Source: an uncultured Lachnospiraceae bacterium
GTDB taxonomy: Bacteria > Bacillota > Clostridia > Lachnospirales > Lachnospiraceae
DNA length: 37,452 nucleotides
Assembly (NCBI GenBank): GCA_910588125.1
Contig: CAJUPI010000026.1
Span: forward strand, 1-37,452
Direction: 5' to 3'
The notes under the pieces are model-generated. The model was not told the DNA's origin. It was given only the letters and a program-made list of their open reading frames with translations, and ran no database searches. Position 1 is the first letter of the stretch. Each line of letters opens with the position of its first letter. Positions 16,675-22,852 of the stretch are shown piece by piece. The translations under genes were made by a program, and so were the position numbers.

Positions 16675-18255
16675 TCAGGTCATTTTCTTTTGGACGATCA
16701 GCTCAATCAGGAGCTGGATGACAGTGAGGATTCCCAGACGGGTGTTGACATCGACATGATGGTATTCTTCGTTCGGATCATTGGTGCACAGCCCGTAAGT
16801 GCTGTAAGGAAGAAGCGGGCTGTCCGCCTTGCAGGTGAGTAAAATGCTGCAAATACCCTTTTGCTGTGTTTTTTGGCAGGCCGGGAGATAGCGTTTGGCA
16901 TCACCATGGGCAGTGATGATGAACAAAACGGCATCGCTGCTCATTTCACAGGCCAGTCCGTCTAACAGGCGGGGCCATTCCAGAAGAATAGAAGGATGGT
17001 CCAAGATGGTTAAAATAGTGTGAAGGTATTTTGCGGCAATCGAACTCAGTTCATTTCCATAGAGATAGAGCGGACGGCCGCTGGTCAGAAGGCTGGCAAT
17101 CTCATGTAAGGAGGCCATATCGATGGTCTCTAAGTTGTCCCTGAAAAGAGCGATGGACCGGGAAATCAGGCTGTTTGTGGAATAATAAGGATTTCGCTGT
17201 TGTTCCAGTTCACTGCGAAGCTGATATTTCAGTTCGTGGAAGCCTCTCAGTCCCAGCTTTTGGCAAAATCGGACGATGGTGGCGCCGGAGGTGTAAAGGT
17301 GTTTTTCCAAATCCTTTAGATTTAAATAAGCGCAGGCAGGCAGATGTTGTTCAAAGTACGCTAAAAGTTCCTGCTCTGTCTCGGTCAGGGCAAGGGAACG
17401 GGCCCTTTCCAAGATGGGAATCCGGTTAGTATCCGGCTCTTCGGAAGAGAGGGGGAATCTCTCTTTTGGAACAGGAAGCTCCTGCCGATAGAGCAGATAG
17501 GCACGGATAAGAAAATGTATCACATAAAAAACCGGCAGACGAGAGGTGAATTCGGCGCCACGGTTTTCTCGTTGATCCGTAAAAAAACGAAAATTGACAG
17601 TGGCGAATCCGGCAATGTCATTGGTGGTGTAGGGTGTGATAGAGAGAATGGGGATATTGTTCATCCGGGCGAGCCGGGCGAGCTTTACAGTCGGGGGAAA
17701 ATCGCCGGTGGTGCTGATTAAAATCAGCAGGGCTTTGGTGGTAAGGCCGCGCAGAATATGCTCTCCGATGCGGGAGGCGTCGATCTTGTAGACCTTTTGC
17801 CGGCCGATGGAAAACAAAAGCTTCTCAAAATAATCCGTGAGGACGGAGGTGACACCGCCCGGCGCCCACAGATAGAGGGCGCAATCACTATCAAGATAGC
17901 GGAAGGCCTGATAGAGCAGATCCTCTTGGATCAGTCGGGCAGTTCCTTCTATATTGGCGGACAGATGGCCAAGGAGCTGGCTGATATCCAAACTGTGTTT
18001 ATCTGCATTTCGGGAAGCCTGGGGAAGCTCGTTGAGATGGCGGCGCACCGTGTATTTGAGTTCGGCAAAACCGGAGTAGCCCAGTTTTTTGCAGAAACGA
18101 AGAACTGTGGCAGTGGAATAGGAGACGGCTTTGGCGAATTCGTAAATACTCATATGAGGGATCTGTTCTGGCTGCCCGTAAATATATTTGAGAATATTTA
18201 ACTCGTTATGAGTGAGGCTTTTGATGATAGCGTCACTTAAATGGAGATTGATCAT
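16675..18255 (-). CDS. Tandem double RpiR-family regulator (HTH-SIS-HTH-SIS)
   Basis: A 526-aa protein, about twice the usual 280 aa of RpiR/MurR regulators. The first winged HTH is at about 1-77 (FAKAVSYSTATVLRFCKKLGYSGF) and the first SIS domain at about 105-260 (ALLILISTTGDFPPT). A second HTH lies at about 285-352 (LYTSGATIVRFCQKLGLRGF) and a second SIS at about 365-520 (AVLFIITAHGDAKRYL). The two HTH units align closely (ATxxRFCxKLGxxGFxELKYxxR), so an in-frame duplication and fusion is likely. It is divergent from the IIA gene and convergent with the GH4 gene, so it probably senses a phospho-sugar and controls both. Its ribosome site sits in a small hairpin (18257-18271). Confidence 0.88.
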   Translation of the reverse strand: MINLHLSDAIIKSLTHNELNILKYIYGQPEQIPHMSIYEFAKAVSYSTATVLRFCKKLGYSGFAELKYTVRRHLNELPQASRNADKHSLDISQLLGHLSANIEGTARLIQEDLLYQAFRYLDSDCALYLWAPGGVTSVLTDYFEKLLFSIGRQKVYKIDASRIGEHILRGLTTKALLILISTTGDFPPTVKLARLARMNNIPILSITPYTTNDIAGFATVNFRFFTDQRENRGAEFTSRLPVFYVIHFLIRAYLLYRQELPVPKERFPLSSEEPDTNRIPILERARSLALTETEQELLAYFEQHLPACAYLNLKDLEKHLYTSGATIVRFCQKLGLRGFHELKYQLRSELEQQRNPYYSTNSLISRSIALFRDNLETIDMASLHEIASLLTSGRPLYLYGNELSSIAAKYLHTILTILDHPSILLEWPRLLDGLACEMSSDAVLFIITAHGDAKRYLPACQKTQQKGICSILLTCKADSPLLPYSTYGLCTNDPNEEYHHVDVNTRLGILTVIQLLIELIVQKKMT

Positions 18256-18256
18256 G

Positions 18257-18271
18257 AAAGGAAACTCCTTT
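18257..18271 (-). promoter_or_regulatory. Hairpin over the RpiR ribosome binding site
   Basis: On the minus strand AAAGGA, loop GTT, TCCTTT forms a perfect 6-bp hairpin directly before the ATG and contains the AAGGAG site. It could lower translation of the regulator. Confidence 0.45.
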
Positions 18272-18292
18272 TTAAGGATTTGTGATGAGAAA

Positions 18293-18321
18293 AGTATACC
18301 ACCGAAAATATAAAAAGTCAG
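18293..18321 (-). promoter_or_regulatory. Promoter of the double RpiR gene
   Basis: On the minus strand CTGACT (18321-18316) and TATACT (18298-18293) have 17-bp spacing. Its -35 is about 20 bp from that of the divergent IIA promoter, so one bound regulator could affect both. Confidence 0.6.
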
Positions 18322-18340
18322 TAAAAATTAATAAAATCAG

Positions 18341-18369
18341 TTGTAAAAAGTCTAAGAATCATATATACT
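18341..18369 (+). promoter_or_regulatory. Promoter of the PTS IIA gene
   Basis: TTGTAA (18341-18346) and TATACT (18364-18369) are 17 bp apart. The leader is about 105 bases and carries the palindrome at 18404-18424. Confidence 0.65.
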
Positions 18370-18403
18370 GTTTCTATAAGATATCAGGTGAATTCAGTAT
18401 CTG

Positions 18404-18424
18404 TTTTGTGAATTAATTACAAAA
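18404..18424. promoter_or_regulatory. TTTTGT-N9-ACAAAA palindrome, possible operator
   Basis: TTTTGT and ACAAAA frame an AT-rich core (GAATTAATT), symmetric at 8 of 10 pairs. The same 21-bp frame occurs at 25421-25441. It is downstream of the IIA promoter, where a repressor would block transcription. Binding by the RpiR-type protein is a guess. Confidence 0.4.
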
Positions 18425-18479
18425 CCGTACGGAAAAAGCGAGATATCTTACTTATTATAATAGAGGGGGAGTTAAAGCT

Positions 18480-18947
18480 ATGGGTTTTTTTAGCAGAAAG
18501 AAGAAGGAAGAGTTTGTATGTCCGATGACCGGGATTTTGCGTCCGATGGAGGAGGTGCCGGATCCGGCGTTCTCAGAGAAACTTATGGGCGACGGTTTTG
18601 CCGTTGAGCTGACGGACGGGGCGGTAAAAGCGCCTGTAAGCGGGACGATTGCGGCGGCATTTCCGACCGGACATGCTTTTGGGATCCGGACGAAGGAAGG
18701 CATGGAAATTCTGATTCATATCGGCATTGATACTGTGAATTTACAGGGAGCAGGCTTTGCTGTGAAGGTGAAAGAGGGCGATTCCGTAAAACAGGGAGAC
18801 GTGCTGGTAGACGTGGATGTGAATTATGTAAAGGAACAGGGAAAGTCGGTGTGTTCTCCGGTGATCTTTACAGGCGGACAGAAGATTGAGCTTTTAAAGA
18901 CCGGGACAGTACAGGCCGGAGATGGAAATATTATTAAAATTCACTAA
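18480..18947 (+). CDS. PTS glucose-family IIA protein (EIIA-Glc type)
   Basis: A 155-aa cytoplasmic phosphocarrier that takes phosphate from HPr and passes it to a IIB domain. FPTGHAFGIRTKEGMEILIHIGIDTVNL contains the paired active-site histidines: H80, the expected phospho-histidine, and H65. VKAPVSGTI near residue 50 and GDSVKQGDVLVDVDVNYV follow the usual order. It is a standalone IIA domain; no IIBC gene lies nearby, so it presumably serves an alpha-glucoside permease encoded elsewhere. The divergent RpiR-like regulator and the GH4 gene support that role. A strong GAGGGGGAG site precedes the ATG, and a terminator follows. Confidence 0.93.
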   Translation: MGFFSRKKKEEFVCPMTGILRPMEEVPDPAFSEKLMGDGFAVELTDGAVKAPVSGTIAAAFPTGHAFGIRTKEGMEILIHIGIDTVNLQGAGFAVKVKEGDSVKQGDVLVDVDVNYVKEQGKSVCSPVIFTGGQKIELLKTGTVQAGDGNIIKIH

Positions 18948-18963
18948 ATGAGAGACCGGGATG

Positions 18964-19013
18964 CTCCTGGCAGGCGGGAAGATGGGATGCTTCTGCTGCC
19001 AGGAGTGTTTTTT
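18964..19013 (+). terminator. Terminator after the PTS IIA gene
   Basis: CTCCTGGCAG (18964-18973) and CTGCCAGGAG (18996-19005) pair perfectly over 10 bp and are followed by TGTTTTTT. Confidence 0.9.
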
Positions 19014-19106
19014 GTAGGAAAAACGGTGGCGGGAATTTTTGGGTGGCAAGTTTGTTGGGAGGAACACAGGACGGATAAAATAATTTGTGCAAAAACGCTC
19101 TTTGTC

Positions 19107-19135
19107 TTGTAATTTTTAAACTTTTTTAGTAAAAT
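19107..19135 (+). promoter_or_regulatory. Promoter of the EF-G-like gene
   Basis: TTGTAA (19107-19112) and TAAAAT (19130-19135) have 17-bp spacing. A weaker overlapping pair (TTGTGC 19085, TGTAAT 19108) is also present. Confidence 0.6.
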
Positions 19136-19174
19136 ATCCTCATGGACAAAATTTGAAGTACAGGAGGGACTTTT

Positions 19175-21277
19175 ATGAACGTGTATGGAACACAGCAAAT
19201 CCGTAATGTCGCGTTGCTTGGCCATGGAGGCGCGGGGAAGACGACGGTGGCAGAGGCACTGGCTCTGGTTACCGGCGTCACCAAGCGTATGGGAAAGGTA
19301 ACCGATGGCAATACGATCAGCGACTATGATAAAGAAGAGATTAAGCGTCAGTTTTCTATTTCCACATCGTTGATTCCGCTGGAATACAAAGGGGAGGACG
19401 GCCCGATCAAGATTAACCTTTTGGATACTCCGGGATATTTCGATTTTGTGGGAGAGGTAGAAGAGGCGATCAGTGTAGCGGATGCGGCGATCATCGTGGT
19501 GAATTGCAAGGCAGGCATTGAGGTGGGGACCGAGAAGGCATGGGAACTCTGTGAGAAGCTGAATTTGCCGAGACTGTTTTTTGTGACCAACATGGATGAT
19601 GATCATGCCAGTTATCGTGAGCTGGTGCTTAAGCTGGAGACCCGTTTCGGCAGGAAGATTGCACCGTTCCAGCTTCCGATCCGTGAGAATGAGAAGTTTG
19701 TGGGATACGTGAATGTAGTGAAGATGGCGGGCCGCCGCTTTACCAATATGAGCGATTATGAGGAGTGCGAGATACCGGAGTATTCCCAGAAGAACTTAGG
19801 GATTGCCAGAGAAGCTTTGATGGAAGCAGTGGCGGAGACCAGCGAGGAGTACATGGAGCGTTACTTCTCCGGTGAGGAATTTACGCAGGAAGAGATTTCC
19901 GCGGCTCTCAGAGAGCACGTTATTGACGGAAATATTGTGCCGATCCTGATGGGATCCGGTATCAACTGCCAGGGCTTTAAGACTCTTTTGCAGGCGATTG
20001 ACCGTTATTTCCCGACGCCTGATAAATTTGAGTGCATTGGGGTGGATGTGTCTACCGGCGAGCGTTTTACTGCCAAATATAACGATCAGGTTTCTTTGTC
20101 GGCCCGGGTATTTAAAACCATTGTCGATCCATTTATTGGAAAATATTCATTGATGAAGGTTTGTACCGGAAGCCTGAAGCCGGATTCCGTGATATATAAT
20201 GTAAATAAAGACGCCGAAGAAAAGGTTGGCAAGATATATCTGCTGCGCGGCAAGGATTCGATCGAGGTGCCGGAATTAAAGGCAGGCGATATCGGTGCTG
20301 TGGCAAAGCTGAATGTGACACAGACGGGGGATACCATTGCCGTCCGCACGGCTCCGATCGTTTATCATAAGCCGCAGATCTCCACTCCTTATACCTATAT
20401 GCGTTACAAGACTGTGACTAAGGGCGATGAGGACAAGGTGAGCAGTGCCCTGGCAAAACTGACCGAAGAGGATCTGACTTTGAAGGCGGTCAATGACAAG
20501 GAAAACCGTCAGCTTTTGCTGTACGGGATTGGGGATCAGCAGCTGGAGGTAGTAGTCAGCAAGCTTTTGAACCGCTATAAAGTGGAAGTGGAACTGAGCA
20601 AGCCCAAATTTGCATTCCGCGAGACCATTCGCAAGAAAGTGGAGGTCCAGGGAAAATATAAAAAGCAGACAGGCGGACATGGACAGTATGGAGATGTTAA
20701 GATGATCTTTGAACCTTCCGGGGATTTGGAGACGCCATATGTGTTTGAGGAGAATGTTTTCGGCGGCGCCGTGCCGAGAAACTATTTCCCGGCAGTCGAG
20801 AAGGGTGTGCAGGAAAGCTGCGTGAAGGGACCGTTGGCTGCGTACCCGGTAGTGGGTGTGAAGGCAACCTTGATTGATGGTTCTTATCATCCGGTGGATT
20901 CTTCTGAAATGGCATTTAAGACAGCGGCTTCCATGGCCTTTAAGAAGGGCTTTATGGATGCGAATCCGGTCCTTTTGGAGCCGATTGCTTCGGTAAAGGT
21001 GACGGTTCCGGACAAATTCACTGGAGACGTCATGGGAGATTTGAACCGCCGCCGGGGCCGCGTACTGGGAATGAATTCCGATCATCATGGCAAACAGATT
21101 ATCGAAGCTGATGTACCGATGTCTGAGATGTTTGGATATAATACCGATCTTCGTTCCATGACCGGGGGCATCGGCCTATATGAGTACGAATTTGCTCGCT
21201 ATGAGCAGGCGCCTGGCGATATCCAGAAGAAGGAAGTAGAAGCACGGGCGGCCAAAGTTGATAAGATGGACGCATAA
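19175..21277 (+). CDS. Elongation factor G-like translational GTPase (EF-G paralogue)
   Basis: A 700-aa GTPase with full EF-G architecture: G domain with P-loop GHGGAGKTT (16-24) and DTPG (84-87), followed by domains II-V (GHGQYGDVKM in domain IV; GDVMGDLNRRRGRVLGM in domain V). Two features separate it from housekeeping EF-G. The P-loop lacks the canonical AHIDAGKTT form, and the base-recognition box is TNMD (138-141) instead of NKMD. These are typical of the EF-G-2 branch, whose cellular role is poorly known; it is not expected to replace EF-G. It has its own promoter and terminator and no str-operon neighbours (rpsL, rpsG, tuf), which supports a paralogue. AGGAGGGAC precedes the ATG. Confidence 0.9.
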   Translation: MNVYGTQQIRNVALLGHGGAGKTTVAEALALVTGVTKRMGKVTDGNTISDYDKEEIKRQFSISTSLIPLEYKGEDGPIKINLLDTPGYFDFVGEVEEAISVADAAIIVVNCKAGIEVGTEKAWELCEKLNLPRLFFVTNMDDDHASYRELVLKLETRFGRKIAPFQLPIRENEKFVGYVNVVKMAGRRFTNMSDYEECEIPEYSQKNLGIAREALMEAVAETSEEYMERYFSGEEFTQEEISAALREHVIDGNIVPILMGSGINCQGFKTLLQAIDRYFPTPDKFECIGVDVSTGERFTAKYNDQVSLSARVFKTIVDPFIGKYSLMKVCTGSLKPDSVIYNVNKDAEEKVGKIYLLRGKDSIEVPELKAGDIGAVAKLNVTQTGDTIAVRTAPIVYHKPQISTPYTYMRYKTVTKGDEDKVSSALAKLTEEDLTLKAVNDKENRQLLLYGIGDQQLEVVVSKLLNRYKVEVELSKPKFAFRETIRKKVEVQGKYKKQTGGHGQYGDVKMIFEPSGDLETPYVFEENVFGGAVPRNYFPAVEKGVQESCVKGPLAAYPVVGVKATLIDGSYHPVDSSEMAFKTAASMAFKKGFMDANPVLLEPIASVKVTVPDKFTGDVMGDLNRRRGRVLGMNSDHHGKQIIEADVPMSEMFGYNTDLRSMTGGIGLYEYEFARYEQAPGDIQKKEVEARAAKVDKMDA

Positions 21278-21293
21278 CGAAATGCTGATTTTT

Positions 21294-21335
21294 CAGGGGG
21301 AGAGCAGGAAAGACGGTGGCTTTCCCCCCTGTTTT
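21294..21335 (+). terminator. Terminator after the EF-G-like gene
   Basis: CAGGGGG (21294-21300) pairs with CCCCCTG (ending 21331), extended by AGAGC/GCTTT, and is followed by TTTT. The T-run is short. Confidence 0.7.
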
Positions 21336-21361
21336 GTGCAGAGGCGTCGACGGAGGATTTG

Positions 21362-22285
21362 ATGGAAGCAAGGAAACAGTTTTCCAGGATTGGTTGGGCG
21401 TTTGTAGTGTTTTGTCTTGTAGACGCGGTGATACAGGTTGTGATGGCAGTGGGGATTCTGGCCGGAGCTGCGCGTGGTGATATATGGATGACGGATATCA
21501 ATTTTCTCTTAATGGGACAGATTTCCATGTATCTGTTTGCCTTTCCGGTGTTCTGGCTGATGGCGAGACGGATTCCATCCTGGAAAAAGAGGGATGGGGA
21601 GGGGATATCAGCAGGCAGTTTTATTCTTTGGGCGGTAGTCTGTTTTGGCTTTACGTATATAGGGAATTTTGCGGGGCAGCTCATCATGGGGGGAGTGGAA
21701 ATGATTACCGGAAACCCTCAGGAAAATCCTGTGATGGATGTTTTGGATCAGATGAATCCGTGGATGGTGTTTTTGAGCACTGTGATTGTAGCGCCGGTGA
21801 TGGAGGAGCTTATGTTCCGCAAGATTTTGATTGACCGGATTGTACCCTTTGGACAGAAGGCGGCAGTCGTGGTTTCGGGAGTGGCTTTTGGCCTGTTTCA
21901 CGGGAATTTTTATCAATTTTTTTATGCCTGTTGCCTGGGAATGATTTTTGCCTATTTGTATAGCAGTACCGGGCGCGTGCGTTATGGGATACTGTTGCAT
22001 ATGATGATCAACATGGTCGGCGGGGTATTGCCGGTAATCCTTATGCAGTCGATGGATGAGTTTTCGGTGGAAGCGGCTTTTTCTGTGCTGGGTATCCTAT
22101 TGTTGGGAGCTTTGATGTTGTGCACCATGCTGGGGGCGATTGTGCTGGCCTGCATCTATGCCAGGCGGTTGACCTGGTTTACGGGCTGGGCGCCGGTTCC
22201 CGAGAAGGGTTTTTGGCGATCGGTATTGACAGCTCCCGGGGTGATTGGTTTTCTGGCAGTGTGTGTGATGATGTTTTTATTATAA
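21362..22285 (+). CDS. CPBP-family intramembrane metalloprotease
   Basis: A 307-aa polytopic membrane protein of the CPBP (Abi, Rce1-like) family. Motif 1 is APVMEELMFRKILIDRI, the EExxxR signature; motif 2 is FGLFHGNFYQFFYACCLGMIFAYLY with its histidine; motif 3 includes GILLHMMINMVGG. Several hydrophobic helices surround these. Relatives include Rce1, which processes prenylated proteins, and bacterial proteins linked to bacteriocin immunity; a substrate cannot be named. The ATG at 21362 follows GGAGG by 5 bases and is preferred to the overlapping TTG at 21359. No bacteriocin gene is next to it. It lies between the EF-G-like terminator and the leuS T-box and may read through from its own weak promoter. 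Confidence 0.85.
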   Translation: MEARKQFSRIGWAFVVFCLVDAVIQVVMAVGILAGAARGDIWMTDINFLLMGQISMYLFAFPVFWLMARRIPSWKKRDGEGISAGSFILWAVVCFGFTYIGNFAGQLIMGGVEMITGNPQENPVMDVLDQMNPWMVFLSTVIVAPVMEELMFRKILIDRIVPFGQKAAVVVSGVAFGLFHGNFYQFFYACCLGMIFAYLYSSTGRVRYGILLHMMINMVGGVLPVILMQSMDEFSVEAAFSVLGILLLGALMLCTMLGAIVLACIYARRLTWFTGWAPVPEKGFWRSVLTAPGVIGFLAVCVMMFLL

Positions 22286-22311
22286 AAGGCTGTGAGTTAC
22301 AGGAGAAAGGC

Positions 22312-22340
22312 TTGACACACATTTCCAAGTATGTTACATT
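22312..22340 (+). promoter_or_regulatory. Promoter of the leuS T-box transcript
   Basis: TTGACA (22312-22317) and TACATT (22335-22340) are separated by 17 bp, placing the start near 22347, just before Stem I of the T-box. Confidence 0.8.
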
Positions 22341-22354
22341 AGATTCCAGCAAAA

Positions 22355-22735
22355 TGCGAGGAAGGGAAAGAGTACGCTTTCAGGAACCGTGCAGAGAGCC
22401 GCCGGATGGTGTGAGGCGGAGGGGGAGGAGAGCGGAACTGGTCCCGGAGCAGCCGGCCGAAGGATGAGAGCACTGCGGATGTACCGGAAGCAGGACAGAG
22501 GCAGAAGAGGGATTTTGGGTAGGTGCGGACGGAGTCTCACCGTTATGAGAAAACAGCTGATGGATATCGGGATCGAAGCCGTACGGGTCTGCCCGGCAGG
22601 ACACCTGTAGCGACAGTTGGCAGAGGCCATGATAGGAGAGCTGGTTGAGAGCATGCACAGCATGAAGCAGAGTGGTACCGCGCAGGTTTTCCTGCGTCTC
22701 TGGAGGAATCGGAGACGCAGGTTTTTTGTTGCCTA
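22355..22735 (+). promoter_or_regulatory. T-box riboswitch, leucine (CUG specifier)
   Basis: Stem I can be read directly: GGGA (22364) pairs with TCCC after the specifier, and CGCTTTC pairs with GAGAGCG. Between them the loop-E pair AGTA (22371-22374) opposes GAA (22435-22437). The three bases after GAA are CTG (22438-22440), followed by G, the specifier for tRNA-Leu. The conserved AGAGAGCC and GGTG blocks follow in Stem I. The T-box AGAGTGGTACCGCG is at 22669-22682. The terminator CCTGCGTCTC / GAGACGCAGG with six T residues ends at 22727. Uncharged tRNA-Leu should favour antitermination and leuS expression. Confidence 0.93.
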
Positions 22736-22852
22736 CAGAAGGTATTGCTTATGTTAGAGGCTTGCGGCAAACCGTATGACAGTGTGTTTAAAAACGTCAG
22801 CAGCAGATGAGATGGCAAAGCTAAAGGATAATCAACAGGAGGAAGGAAAGCT

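Noticed and set aside
21362..22285. Bacteriocin immunity role for the CPBP protease
   Set aside because: No bacteriocin precursor, double-glycine leader or modification gene is nearby, so only the family can be stated.
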